From Roridomyces roridus (taxonomy: Eukaryota; Basidiomycota; Agaricomycetes; Agaricales; Mycenaceae), in NCBI GenBank assembly GCA_029378245.1, contig JARKIF010000023.1, forward strand, positions 806,001 to 870,000: a stretch of DNA of 64,000 nucleotides, read 5' to 3'. The notes under the pieces are model-generated. The model searched no databases, was not told the origin of the DNA, and worked only from the letters and a program-made list of their open reading frames with translations. How positions within the stretch are numbered: the stretch's first letter is position 1; the number at the start of each line of letters is the position of its first letter. Of the stretch, positions 1 to 11,759 are shown piece after piece. The position numbers were made by a program, and so were the translations under genes.

Positions 1-3000
1 GACGACATCTCCTCTGTCTAGTGTCCCTGCCTCCATTCACACGAGCACACTCGCTTCAGCGTCTCGTTTGTCTGGCAGTCTTACAACCATCACGCTGTCC
101 ACGCACTCCTCGGGATCATCGTCTGCAATAGTACACAGTTCTCAGACTTCATCAGCCTCTCTCCAGTCTCGCAGCGGCTCTGCACCAAGCACATCGGCGC
201 CAGGTGGCATTCCGGGATCTACTACTCAAGTCGCTTGGAGTACGTCAACTTCCACGAACCTCATACTTTCTGTTCTGATTCTTGGTTTCAGATCCGAACC
301 CCACTCTGCCGTCCAATGGCGCGTCGGAAACCTTTGTGCACGCCGGTTCCACGACGGTCATTGCAATTCCGAAGGCTACCACGACAATTGTCATCGCTGG
401 CGCCAATATAACTCTCGCTCCTGGTGGTCTCGTAGTCAACGGACTGCTCCCTTCGGGTGTAACAATCCCAGGAGCTGTGAAACCAACATGGAGTACGTGG
501 ATTTGTTCGTTATTCATTCCGTTCTATATACTGATCACGCGCAGATCCCAATATCATCCCTCCTCCTGGAGCCTCCAGCGTCACGTTCACTCATCCTCCT
601 TCATACACCACGGTCGTCGCAGTACCACAGGCTTCCGCTGCTCCGCCTGCAAATATTACAGGACCGCCCGGGGACAAGAATTCACGGGGAGAAGAGTGGT
701 GGCTTCTCCTTTTCGGTGGACTTATTGGTGGATTGCTTCCGGCCGACATTGCTGTTGTGGGCGGTGTCAAGCCCAATCCGATGCCGCCCGCAGGCTGGGT
801 TGGTCCGTGGGTTGCGCCCGTCGTGGATTCTGGTCCTACAAGCGACCCGACTACGACGAAAAAATCCAACCCAGCATCAACTACTACTAAGCCGCAGACG
901 TCCACGACAAAGCTGACGACATCCGCTGTACAGTCGACCCAGAAGCCGAGTTCTACGCACTCTAGCACATCTGCCAAGTCCTCGTCATCCAGTGCATCGT
1001 CCTCGTCCTCGGCTTCTTGCCCATTGGCGACTGCTCCTTATGATTTTGATGATGACCCGGCGGACGCTGACTGGGACGCACTTGGGCTAGATCCCGACCG
1101 TCGTCGCACTCTCTCACGTCGTGCAGGGCGAGGTAATTTGTTTCTTCCCTCCACTCGCTTTGTTCATGGATGTTCTGAAATTTTCCTTTGTCAGACATAT
1201 CATTGGGAGTCTGCCAGATCGACGCGAAGCATAATAATCGGATTGCGAACCCAATCAGTGTTGATCTCGGCGCAGGAGACTACTACAGCATCGGGCTCAA
1301 AGCCGCGGGAGGAACAAGCGCCCAACTTTCAAGCAGACCAGTGACAGCTGTTCCCGTCGGCAATGGACCCTCTATTAACTCCAAAGGGCAGTCGGTACGA
1401 TCTGTTGACCGTACGTGTGCAACTTGTCACTGCTGATTGAGCTAACCATCATTTCCAGAGGAGCACGTGTTCGAGTAAACTTGTTTCCCCTGAATTCCAG
1501 TGTTGCTAGTCCACTGATATTTTCTTCCTCGCAGGATAGGCTACATTGGGCAATTTTTCACCGCACTCCAAAAGGCAAACATTGCTGGTGTGGATTGTGC
1601 CTGGTCTGTGGTAATTCTTTATTGTCAGACATCATCTGATGGAAGCTCCAGGATCCTCAGGAATGTCTACCGTCGTGCCGGATTCAATGGGAACACTTTG
1701 GACTTTTCTGTGCAACTGATTCAGGACATTGATCAGGTACTGTACTCTGGTTGTTTTTGAAAACAGAGCATAACCAGACATAGATTGCCAACATGGTATG
1801 GGTCGACAAAGCGCTAAATCAGTTTGTTTTCAATCTCAGGCTCGGAATCAATGTAACTGAATTAAACAGGGTAAATCCTCCATGTTTTGCTTTATGTTTT
1901 GGTTCGGAATCGATGACTGAATAAAACAGGGTAAATCTTCCACATTCTGCTTGAAACCCCTCACTTGAAGCTGATGGACGCGCTACAGCCAAATCCAATG
2001 TTGTCAACGACTCATCCGGCAAAGCAAGCGCTCCTCCGCAGAGCACCAACATCAAATCACTCAGGGATTTCAGTCAAGCGTCGCAGGACAAGCTCATGAA
2101 CTATGAGTACTTCCTCAGGAATTTTGCGGCGCTTGGCGGGTGTAATTCTTTCAATTCTACAATCTCGAGTCTGCGCTGATCAGTTACAAAGACTTGGACC
2201 AAACATCATCAGTTTTCCTGGCTACAGCTACGCGTATGCAAACCCGTCTTGCCGAAGTGACTCCGGACACCCCCGGTGTCAACCTCCCAGTCGAGTTCAA
2301 CAATTGGTTGCGGACCCTTCTTGGCCAATATAATGCCCGTTATACGTGGGCAGTCTCTTTGTTCATCCACTTGAGACTGATCTGTGCTGAATAGATCTCG
2401 ACTGACCAATATGTGGAACTTCTACAGTGCAAGGATGGACCTGATATCTAGAACTCAAGGCCCCGTGCCACAATGTTTCGCCGTCTATCATGCCGGCAAA
2501 CTTGCTCAAAGCGCCGGGCAACCTGCAGTGAGAAGTCAACAACACTCCGCCATTTGATACATTTCTGAACTTTTTTAGATTGCTGCCCAGACATTCAACA
2601 TTGCAGTAAGTCGTCAATTGAATGCCCGGTTGCATCGAAACTGACCGTGGAGTGCAGAACATGATTCCGCCGGTACCGTCCCTGCCTACTTGCAATGCTC
2701 CGGGTACCCTGGGACATGTCCAATGGGGACTGAACCAACAAGGGGCCGCAGTTAACAGCATGAACAACCACCGTATTTTGGGAGCCGGAAGCATGGTTTG
2801 TCTCTCCCCGCATACATAATTTGTGAATCTCGCTCACTCTCACTAGCACTACTATGGTGTGGGAAACGGTACAACACAATCATTCAATTTCATCTTATCT
2901 CAGACTAAACTGGTTATCCAGGCACAGATTTCTCGAGGAATGTCCTTGCCGCCAGTCGTGTCGGCGCACAAGTTCCAAACTGCCAGAACTCATGGGGTAT

Positions 3001-3277
3001 AGGCTTGTATTCTTCGAAGGCCGGACTCACCGACGTCTTGGTCAACATGGCCTGTAACGGCGGCACCGGCAACAAAGTGAACGCGCAGATCACCTTTGTT
3101 ATCAACAACCAGCCGCTTGCCTGCGTGGTGATCGACACTGGTGGGCCAGCCAGCGGTTCAATTGCCGTTTGTGATTCCACACCAGCTGCTGCGACGGCTT
3201 GTGCAACCTCCGCTATCCAAGCCAGTTTTCCCACTGGCTTTTTGCTGACTGGTGATATACAATATATTCCCAACTGA
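1..3277 (+). CDS. Ser/Thr-rich multi-exon protein, 5' partial
   Basis: The reading frame enters from the left edge, so the start is missing. Exons resolve at about 2-239, 292-493 and 545-1131, followed by about ten short exons up to a stop at 3275-3277. Introns are 45-60 nt with GT-AG ends (for example donor 240 and acceptor 291). The N-terminal part is low complexity and rich in Ser, Thr and Pro. Two successive exons begin with an Asn-Pro-Asn motif straight after a Trp codon, which suggests an internal repeat. A Lys/Thr/Ser linker and a poly-Ser run follow, then an acidic stretch and an Arg-Arg-Ala segment. The C-terminal domain, after about 1400, has helical stretches and a glycine- and cysteine-bearing end. 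This layout fits a large secreted or cell-wall glycoprotein. I do not recognise the C-terminal domain. The general pattern recalls non-catalytic regions of fungal chitinase-like secreted proteins, but no catalytic motif is visible. Confidence 0.6.
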
Positions 3278-3339
3278 TGGCACCGGCGGCGTGCAGGAAC
3301 CCGTTTCGTGATCTGCCAGCCCCTATTTATGTATAGATA

Positions 3340-3803
3340 CTGTACCATTTCAATCAGTTCTCCTTGGCTGTGACCTGTGACACGGGTTTTCGAAGTTCGA
3401 AGTTCGAAAATGGGTCGGTCCCAGCGTGACACCCGAAAATGTTCGAAAATCGGTTGATATCAGTTGCCCATTGGCAACAGCGGAACAGCTTTCGGCATGT
3501 TCGGCATTTTATTGCTGGCAGCCGAAGCCGTGCCGGCATGACATTTCGCTCTGATTTGGGTGATGCCGAGGTCAATTTCAAGGAAATCTGCAGTGTTTCA
3601 ATCAGGTTCAACCTCCGGCTTGCATTCAGGACCTGCAGACGCGCATGAGGCCCGCCGGCGAAAAATGGGTTTTTTGAGCGCCTTTCGAGCAATTTTGTGA
3701 CTACTTTTGCAACTTCGAAAATCTCCCGGGTGACCGTGACACTTTCGAAAATTTTCGAAAATTTGGGGGCCTGTGACGCGTGACATTCGAGTTGAATGAA
3801 CAG
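3340..3803. mobile_element. Probable TA-flanked MITE in the 3' flank of the first gene
   Basis: A 464-bp segment starts 62 bp after the stop codon of the upstream gene and is bounded by TA (3338-3339 and 3804-3805). The ends are imperfect inverted repeats beginning CTGT and containing CATT and CAA blocks. The subterminal regions are full of TTCGAA and GTGACA words, for example around 3383-3410 and 3730-3765. End sequence and style resemble the 235-bp element at 16653-16887, so both probably belong to one family. No transposase is encoded. Confidence 0.5.
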
Positions 3804-4082
3804 TAATTTATTTCTCAATGAATCCTTGACGAGATTCAAGGTCTTCGTTTGTCCCACAGAGATGCAATGATCGGCGAAAGCGTGAAACAAAATTGCTTAC
3901 ATAGACTGAGTCTCGACTCTCGAGTCTTCTACGGATGTTGCTCCGACTACGCTATTTGACCAATTGAAGGAATGTATCAGTGAACCGGGATTCATGAATT
4001 CAGCACATACTTGAAAGAATGAGGTCACATCAATCACAGGCGATGAATGAAGTTGGACTTCCCAATGCGGTGGGTGCTGGGC

Positions 4083-4255
4083 AGAAACTCGCGCACAATA
4101 TACTGCTTTCTTGTGTCGAGCTCAATCCGAATACACAGTTTCATGTATTTACGGTCCGTTGAATGCCAAACCATAGTTCAAACCGACCTTGGCTCACTTG
4201 AGTTAAATTGAACTAGTTGGGTGCGGCAATTTCCATGTGCCCGTTTTCACCGTAC
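4083..4255. repeat. Duplicated segment (partner at 13137-13330)
   Basis: About 170 bp here, starting at the GGGCAGAAACTCGCGC block, recurs nearly unchanged at 13137-13330 with a few short indels. It runs directly into the promoter of the small secreted peptide gene, whereas at 13330 the match ends. The promoter half continues instead at 16152. The duplicated unit has therefore been split by about 2.8 kb of other sequence in the second copy. Confidence 0.8.
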
Positions 4256-4414
4256 TCGAGCTGTCAAAGCTTGCGTCAAGTTTGTTGATAGCTGGAGGAT
4301 CTACCCGCATGCAGTTAGCATTTACTGTCACAAATAGTTGGCTTTCTCCTGAATTATCCCAAAGTAGTGTAGTGCACAGACTCGGTTTCAAGTATTCATA
4401 TCTTTCCTTGCCTG

Positions 4415-4423
4415 CATAAAATA
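4415..4423 (+). promoter_or_regulatory. TATA-like box of secreted peptide gene, copy A
   Basis: CATAAAATA lies 36 bp upstream of the start codon. The roughly 180 bp before it are conserved in the second copy, where the box is CATAAAAGAA at 16317-16326, so the promoter was duplicated with the gene. Confidence 0.55.
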
Positions 4424-4458
4424 AGGTGACTCCCCCAGGAACTTCAGCTCAGACCACA

Positions 4459-4665
4459 ATGCAATTCAAACTCAACAACCAGCTCTTCTGTACCATCCTC
4501 GCTGCCCTTGCAGTCACCATTCTCTCCGTCCAAGGCACTGCTGCTGCTCCCATCGATGAGCGGCAGTGCAACAGGTCTGGGGGCTGCTGCCGTTGCCAGT
4601 GCGTATTCGAAATGCTGGGATTTCAAAGTTGTGACTGTGGTTGTAATAGGAATAACCTCTCTTGA
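4459..4665 (+). CDS. Small secreted cysteine-rich peptide, copy A
   Basis: This single-exon gene encodes 68 residues. I chose the ATG at 4459 rather than the upstream in-frame ATG at 4426 because 4459 begins the signal peptide, lies downstream of the TATA box, and is the start shared with copy B. Residues 1 to about 30 form a signal peptide with an Ala/Leu/Val core ending in an Ala-Ala-Pro region. The mature part has eight cysteines in the pattern C-x5-CC-x-C-x-C-x9-C-x-C-x-C, including a C-D-C-G-C cluster. Eight cysteines could form four disulfides or bind metal. It is an effector-like or defensin-sized peptide of unknown function. Its paralog at 16361 shares the whole layout but lacks one cysteine. 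I do not recognise the family. Confidence 0.8.
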   Translation: MQFKLNNQLFCTILAALAVTILSVQGTAAAPIDERQCNRSGGCCRCQCVFEMLGFQSCDCGCNRNNLS

Positions 4666-4768
4666 ATCTTTTGGATGGAGGGGCTGGATGGAGGGGCGGT
4701 TGCCCAAAGATGATCAGTGGCTCGTACATAGTCAGGAATTGGGATTTGTGGCCTGATAAATGGATCTA

Positions 4769-5333
4769 CAGTTGAACCTGTCATAACCCATACCCCTCGG
4801 TGGATGTCCAATGTATGGGTTTTCAGAGGCTATGGGTTTACATAGGCATGGGAATTTTTCGGCAAACTCCGGGGGCCTCTGAAAACTCATCCGCCGCTCA
4901 CTGGTCTTTCAAATTCCCCTCTGACACAGGCTAAGATGTCCCTTTGGCACCCTAACTGCCCTAGAGACTCAAATATACCAACCCATGCATGGATTTTCAC
5001 CAATATGCACAGCGTGATGCCGATCACATCACCATGATGAGTAGGTTGATCGTCATTTTGGCTGGGTTGGAGTCCGTATCGGTCCTATTTTGAGCGTGAT
5101 TTTACCCATTCCGTGGCAAAACATCGGATTCCTGTCCGATTGAGGCCAAAATCACATCAAATTTCCATCAAAGTATGGGTTTGGGCTCTGAGAAAGGTAT
5201 GGATTATGGGGTACTACAGAGTTACGGGTTTTGGATGCCTTTTTAGCGGGCACCAACATGGTGGACAGCCAAAATCTATGGGGTATCACAGGTTATGGGT
5301 TTTGTCAGGTATGGCTTATGACAGGCTCGACTG
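4769..5333. mobile_element. pogo/Fot1-like MITE (565 bp), TA target duplication
   Basis: Terminal inverted repeats begin CAGTTGAACCTGTCATAA on the left and CAGTCGAGCCTGTCATAA on the reverse complement of the right end. The element is flanked by TA at 4767-4768 and 5334-5335. CAGTYGARCC-type termini with TA duplication are typical of the pogo/Fot1 branch of Tc1/mariner elements. The interior repeats an ATGGGTTTT-like word in both orientations and has no transposase frame. The paralogous segment at 16.6 kb carries a different element at the same TA. Confidence 0.85.
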
Positions 5334-5419
5334 TACCAGTAAACCAAGATTCCGTGAATTCAGAAAATGGCACACTTGAAATATGAGGGACGGATGCCGC
5401 TAAGAGAAATCAATCAAGT

Positions 5420-6262
5420 TGTCTGCAGCAGGAGTCGAACCCCGTGGGCCACGCCAGAGTCAGTCACTGCGGGGGTTGCAGCAGGCCCACGATACCGAGC
5501 TCGGTTGAACACATCGAGTAAGGACCATTCTTCCTCCCTGAACCCCGGCGCATTTTTCAATGATGTGTCAGTGACTAAAAGATATTTGTACGTCTGGTTG
5601 AGGCTGCCGGGAGGAATCGAAGCCCCAGCAAATGGTTTCATTGAAGTCTTCCTCTGTAGCCCTATAGAGCGAGAATGACCACCACGGTCAACTTCTTTGT
5701 AAGCTGGTTGGCATCAAGGTTCAAAAAATTCAAGTGCACGACTCAAGGATGTAGACTAACTCGACAGAAAAAATGACTACGCTTCGCGCTACCAACGCCA
5801 TGCCTGGAGCCGGAATCGAACCCGACCGCGAAGTCGGCAGTGCGGGCAATTTGCAAACTTTGCACTGTGTAGCAGGCTCACCATACTTACCTCGCTTCGA
5901 GTAAGGACCATTTGTTCTCCCTGAAGAAAACAACGAACGAGGGGGGAAAATTGGTTGCACAAAGCCCACGAGGAATGTCCGGGGGAGGAATCTAACCTCG
6001 CGCCAAGCTGCAACCTCACTCAACTTAGGCTTCCACGACAGGATCCCATTGTGACGACTGGCTGCAATTTCGCGTCGACGACGTACCATTATCCGCGCCG
6101 AAATCCATGGAGACGGCCGTCAGCTTTTTATGTATGCAAATGACCAAAAGAGAAGATACGAGCTCGATGTTCAGGCTCCCGAGAGGAATCGAACCCCCAG
6201 CATTGGACAAGCTGTCTCCCCAATGTATAAGTTGAGAATGACCACCACGGTACACGGGAGTT
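5420..6262 (-). repeat. tRNA-like repeat cluster 1
   Basis: Read on the minus strand, the cluster holds about five tRNA-like units. Their B-box-like words (consensus GGTTCGATTCC) have complements near 5431, 5612, 5812, 5986 and 6183. The units at 5603-5693 and 6174-6262 also have a D-arm-like GACC...GGTC block. Oligo-T runs on the transcribed strand follow some B boxes within 20-45 nt (for example the complement of A6 near 5768). The same order recurs at about 22.02-22.70 kb. Confidence 0.7.
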
Positions 6263-6432
6263 GAATCACAGTGAGTGAGTTGGCTTCAAAGTTCAAATCA
6301 TTCACGAACTCCAGCGCCAATTGCCACTCGGGCAGGTGACTGAATCTGGATTACATTCAAGTGCGGATCGGGTGCTGGCAAAGTGATAAGTACGTGTTGA
6401 ATTGAAAATTACACTTGAACTGTGAGGTACAT

Positions 6433-8669
6433 AGGCTCGTAACCATCCTGTCTATGAAATGTCGATAGACAGGCTGGTCGATTTGGTCGTGATCTGTCGA
6501 GTAGCGCTGTATACCATATATAGTAACTTATGTAATCAGCCTGCCCCGTCGCTCGCCAGCATCTACGCCATCCATCCGCCGTCTCTGGCCTCTCCTGTAC
6601 CTCGCAGCCTGATGAATACATGTATCGGCCATATCGCACGCACCGAGTCACCAGAATCCCGCCCTGTGACCGACATTTGGCACGACATACAACGATCATC
6701 TCGCCGTCTCTTGTCGAGTCTCGTGGCCATCGTCCAGAGCCTCTCTGAGCATTGAAACACTCTCTGAGGCCCTCAGTTTGCGAGCTGTCGCGCCTCTCTG
6801 GAGCCGTGGCGCCGTCTGCGAGCGTCAATGGAGTGACGAGTCTGGTGAAGGTCGGAGGATTGGGACGTTGATGGGCCGCCGGGCGGCGATGAATCCGGTG
6901 CGTGGCCAGCAGAGTGCATATCTTCCTTGGCTCACAGTTTCAGCAGGCATTGAACCGGGATCGACGGCAACGCTCTCCAGCAACAGCCGTTCTTAGCACG
7001 GCGCTTCCTCCCCCACTTGGGGGTCCGGGCCGTTGCAAGCACGGCATATACGAGAACTTGGTTGGTTATGGAACATAAATAATTGCTCAAGCATTTGAAT
7101 CAAGCACAAAGTCCTGCAACTTGAGAGACTGCAAGACATTGATCAGTGATCATGATGTAGCCAAGTGGCTGTGTAGAGAACCCGGCTCCCTGTGATGTGA
7201 CTATTGTGATGCCTTTCCCAGCTACCTCACTCTGTCTGCAGGCCAAAACCCTGAACAAAAAAATGGCTTTTGACTACATGGGAGCACTCACCATAATATG
7301 TAGAACCCTTCTATCCCTTGACTTTACCTTACACTGCCAAGCCTAATGGGATTGTTTCAAATATCTGTGGCCTGCAATTCAGCTGGCATTTGGCCTACTG
7401 GGACACTCCAACAGAAAGTGTTAGTGATAGATGTGTGATAGTACTGTTGTGAAATATAGCCAAGCACTCAACAGACCAGGGTCCAGAAATCCTGATGTAC
7501 CCACTGGGTGCTCCAGCATCAGGGTTTCAAGGAAAATGTGGGGCTCTTCGCACACATCCAGGCGGAGATTTTGTCTCCAATGTGCTCCAGGACTGCACAG
7601 TTGGGGTGAAATCTCAGTGAGGACACTGGAAATCAGTGTTGATGATGCATATGAACACCCATCACAGAATTTCCCTCATTTTGACTGCGAAGATTTTTTT
7701 GCAATTTTTCTTGACGGTGCTTTTAGCAGTAGTTCATGCCCTTCTTCAAGCATGCCCACATGCCAGAGGCCCAGGGTCTTCAGTGAACTTAGAATGAGCT
7801 GATCCCAAACCACAAGTAAATCAGTGATATCATATTCAATATTGGAAATGACACCTCAATCTCAGGTAACTAAACTCAAGTCCAGTTACTCAAAGTTCAC
7901 TCGCAAAATCTCAGGTCATTCTGGCAGAAATTGGCTGCTCTGGAGAGAAAAGAAAAATCTGCTGATGGCAGCTGTCAAACTCAGTGATTGTAGCCGCAAA
8001 AAGGAAATGCACAGCCGCCACAATCAAAAGTTGTAATGATGTTAAAAAGTTGCCCAACTTCTGGCCTGACCAAATTTTAAAAGAACGAGAACTTAGCAAG
8101 TAAGTTCTCGTAACCACGGTCGCCAGCCACTCCGTCCAGTAATCTGCGCATTTCGTCTCAGCACCCACCTCCGACATGATTCAAATGTGCTGCTGTCTGG
8201 CCTGCACTCCCTTCGCAGTACTGCGACGGCGCGAATACGACAGCGCCCTTATCACATCCTCCCTTTACCACGTTGTCTACTGGGAGCTTGTGGCGGGAGG
8301 GCTCGCAGGAAGAGTAGGAGTATGGCAAGGATTGCGCTGCGCTACGATGTGTCCCGGCATTACGGAGGCGGGCAACTGGCGAGACCATGCCAGTACGGCG
8401 TTGAGCATCCCGAAGGCGTGGCTATGATATTGTGTCGCACAATAATTGTACCAATATTTGTACCAATATGGAGTCTACTACTTATTCTCCCTCTTGCCTT
8501 GTTTTCTTGAGCCTGTAGAGCCGAGGCAGCGCGCTGACGAGCGAGGAAGGTGTGCTGATACACTGCTTACCTAGCTTACCATATATGGTATCTCGCGCTA
8601 CTCGACAGATCACGACCAGATCGACCGGTCTGTCTATCGACATATCATAGACAGACGGTCACCGGTCCA
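6433..8669. mobile_element. Mutator-like non-autonomous element with nested insertion
   Basis: The ends are long inverted repeats of roughly 75-85 bp. The left end contains TGTCTATGAAATGTCGATAG and continues to a CCATATATAG block; the right end mirrors it from 8590 to 8660. The perfect 10-bp duplication TGAGGTACAT flanks it at 6423-6432 and 8670-8679. The paralogous segment near 22917 has a single copy of that 10-mer and no insertion, which gives an empty site. Long TIRs with a 9-11-bp duplication are the hallmark of Mutator-like elements. A 1097-bp Helentron-like element sits inside (7016-8112), so the original element was about 1.14 kb. No transposase is seen. Confidence 0.85.
7016..8112 (-). 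mobile_element. Helentron-like non-autonomous element, copy 1 (1097 bp)
   Basis: The element is oriented 5' to 3' on the minus strand. Its 5' end is TACGAGAACTT (complement of 8102-8112), and the inverted partner AAGTTCTCGTA lies subterminally at the 3' side (complement of 7049-7059). A small hairpin follows, GCCGT...ACGGC (complement of 7029-7045), 13 nt before the 3' end CCCCCAAG. Insertion is between T and T. These asymmetric terminal inverted repeats, the 3' hairpin and the lack of target duplication match Helentron/Helitron2 elements. The second copy at 16944-18040 has exactly the same length, and the longest open frames inside translate identically. No Rep or helicase frame is present, so it must rely on a partner in trans. 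Confidence 0.85.
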
Positions 8670-8699
8670 TGAGGTACATTGAAGCAGGAAATGGCAGAA

Positions 8700-9535
8700 C
8701 AAGAAACGAAAAAGGACGATCATCCAACAGGATGTCTGTAGCAGGAATACTTGCGCGTGTTGCATTTGGCAGCAGGCCCACTACACACGCGTTGAGTACG
8801 GACCATTTGTCGTACCTGTGCCCCGGTACATTGCTCGAATGTTGCATAGCCGTGACTAAAAGAGATTTTAACCGATCGTGACATGCAACACCAAGGCTCC
8901 CGGGAGGAGTCGAACCCCAGCACTTTCTCATTAGAATGTGCGTTTATCCGGGAATAAGATGAGAACGACCGTGGCGGTCAACGGGAGCTGAATGACAGTA
9001 GTGAGTTGGCTTCAATTCTCAAAACTGAGCGAAGGAAACCTGTCAAAATGACTGTCATCGAGTTAGGCTCCCGGGAGGAATCGAACCTGTGCACTTGTGT
9101 CATTGGAGTGTTTGTCTGCCGCTGGATAAGATGTCTCATGCATGCGGCTATGAGAAATCAACCCAGTCTCCCACCGTACCGGACAAGTAAAGCAGGAAAT
9201 GAGAGAAGAAAAAAAACCATCTAAAGGCACCTCACACGCAACCCCATGTCTGCAGCAGGAATCGAACCTCACGGCAAATTCGGTAGTGCAGGCCTTGCAT
9301 CGCGGAGCGGGCTCACCATACCCACATCGGTGTAACACGTCGGGGATCCGGCAAGGACCCTTTGTCCTCCCTGAACTTCGGCGCATTGCTCGAATGCTGC
9401 ATCAGTGACTAAAAGAGAATGAGTCTGCCTGACACGCCAGGCTCCCGCGGGGAATCGAACCCAGCACTTTCTCTCATTAGAGATTATGTCCACGGCTACA
9501 TAGGATGAGAATGACCACCATGGTCAACGGGAGTC
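8700..9535 (-). repeat. tRNA-like repeat cluster 2
   Basis: About five units lie on the minus strand, with B-box complements near 8738 (degenerate), 8903, 9075, 9255 and 9450. The units at 8894-8990 and 9441-9533 can pair their ends (CTCCCG with CGGGAG) like an acceptor stem and contain a D-arm-like block. A T8 tract on the transcribed strand (complement of 9204-9213) follows the unit at 9255. The same arrangement recurs at 22.92-23.80 kb. Confidence 0.7.
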
Positions 9536-9675
9536 GAATATATATTCTTGTAACGATAACAATGACCGCATTGAAGTGAGACCGAGCTTGAAAGTTGAGA
9601 CCCACTGTTCCAGTACTGGTCGTGTAGCCCTGGAAATAATATGTACTTACAGGGCAAGAATCTGCCACTTCACTA

Positions 9676-11718
9676 CACACCCAACTCGTTGCCATGTGGA
9701 TTTCAGCTGAGCATTTTGTGTGGATCCAGAGAAATGACAAGTCTGGGTACCAGATGGCATGCACCTGGATTTCGGCTGTTCATCCAGCTGAATACGGCAG
9801 CTGGCTTGCAGGTAGTACAGCGCTGGAATCCAGGTAACCGAATTTTCTGGTAGACAGCCGGATGTTCTGGTCGTACCAAATTTGACCTTGGCTAGTATGA
9901 AGTGGAATTTTGACCAGGGATATCATTTGAGTGGTTGTCTATCAAATTGTACATTGTACTCGTATACTGTAAACCGAAATGGAGACGACTCGAGACCGTC
10001 CGAGTCGATTAAGCTAGTGCTTACTATCGGTACCTTTCCCTCGACTTGGACGGCCCCCAAAAGCTCACGTCAAATTCCAGTATCCACGCCGCCGTTCCTT
10101 GCTCGCTTGTCCGAGTCCCACGGCGTCCCGCTGGACGCCGTCACGTCGTCGAGGAGTTCTGACTCGGAACTTCGGAGGCAACTGTGCGTTGGCGACCTTG
10201 CGTTACTCGGAAGGTGACCGGCGTGGTGGCTGGTGAGCTCGGGTCCGGGGCAAGGGACAAGGGAGAGCTGGGAAGAGATGAAGAATCTGACAAGTCCGTG
10301 TGCCTGGCACGTGATGTTGTTGACGACCAGATTTGGAAAAGCGACAACGGTCGTCAACAACCCTTCGTTTCTTCCCTCCATCTCGAACTCGCTCCGCTCT
10401 CCTTCAGTCCTGGCCAAGCTAGCGCTCTGAGCTCCCATGGCAAGTCCTCATGGTACTTACCCTTTCCGCTATCTCTCATCCGTGTCTCTCAGGCTCCGTC
10501 AACCGCAACGACGCAGGCGACGAGTTGGTGTGTTTACTCCCTCCATGGTATCCTTCGTCTGACAGACGGCGCCAGACCCTCGGCCTTTGGCTGCATTTGC
10601 ACTTCCCATTGCCTCCGACTGCCCACTATAACGGCCGTCACCGCCGGCCTCATTACCTATCGTGCGTTGTTGGGCATTCCGACGGCTCGACACTGATTTG
10701 TCCCCAGGGCTCTTCTGGGACATTCATATTGTTCATGGCCAAGGGTGTCTCCTCGCTGCTTCTTCTCTCCGGTTCGCCATGTTTATCCATCTCAAGCCTT
10801 CGGCGAGCTCAAGGACGACGTGGAGATTCCGTTTTAGACAGACATCCTTGGTATGTTGCTGCGCCCTTCTTGACCTAGTTATTGATCCTGCTCCCCAGTG
10901 TCGGCACTCTTCCTTGCCCAGCTCTTGACGGGGATCTGGGTGCGTGTCCCGCCTGCCCTCCTTTCTCTCGCTGATTCTGCAAAGGCCACCGCTGAGGACA
11001 ACATCGGTCAACACGCCGTGCTAGTTATCTCGTTCCTGGTCAGCGTGTCATCACGCTGTCTCTTTGTGTTTGGGTTGCGCGATTGTGCGTTGTTCGTTGC
11101 TATACAGTGCTCACCGCTAATCATTTTTTTCCAGCGCACATGGCACGCGCCGCCGACCGCCGACGAAGAAAGATGTACTTTTGGGGGACTCGAGAGGATC
11201 TGGACTGTAGCATGCGCAGCGGGTTGCATGGTTCGTTGTCTCCTTTCATTCCCTGTTCCAAAACTGATCACAATTATCCAGCCCATCCTCAGAAACGAAA
11301 CATCCCGCATCGCATGCACGTTGACGATCGAGGCCCGCAACTGTGGGCTGAAGGGCAATTGAGTTCCGGGCTCGGGCGGTGAAGAGGAGGGCGCGTGTGT
11401 GGGGCCCATAAATTACTGGATTCATTGTCTTTTTTTTGTGTTCCAATGCATTTGATTTCCTATACTACATGCGTACGAGCTAGCTGCAGGATGGGTGGAG
11501 CCAGACAGCCAGAGATGAATACTCTGTACAGAAGCTGGCAAAACGGTCGGATGCCAGCCAAATTTTCCAGCTGTATCTATGTCAAGCTGGATCCATGTGG
11601 CACCCATTCGAGGGAAAGTATGGACTCCATCGGTATGACATGTGAATTCCAGCCGACAGATTTATGTGAACCACAGATGCTCGCCACCTGGATTCCACCT
11701 GGAAACGCTTTGGGTGTG
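9676..11718. mobile_element. Long-TIR element (2043 bp) carrying a decayed exon-like segment
   Basis: Both ends begin CACACCCAA and stay recognisably inverted for at least 70 bp (left 9676-9750, right about 11640-11718). TA flanks the element (9674-9675 and 11719-11720). The uninterrupted paralogous sequences near 12148 and 23921 show the empty site. The interior from about 10380 to 11362 is GC-richer and has intron-like GT-AG segments (for example 10851-10897), but the exon frames do not join into one open product. It looks like a decayed captured gene fragment. The superfamily is not assigned. Confidence 0.7.
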
Positions 11719-11759
11719 TACCGTAGAATATGGATGATCATGAACAAGGACAAAACAGA

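Noticed and set aside
7431..8036. Open frames of 123 and 70 codons inside the Helentron-like element, repeated identically at 17020-17625
   Set aside because: Their identity is explained by element copying. Composition is not protein-like and there is no Rep, helicase or other motif.
10070..11409. Several 90-150-codon frames as separate genes
   Set aside because: They overlap on both strands within a transposable element and do not join across the intron-like breaks.
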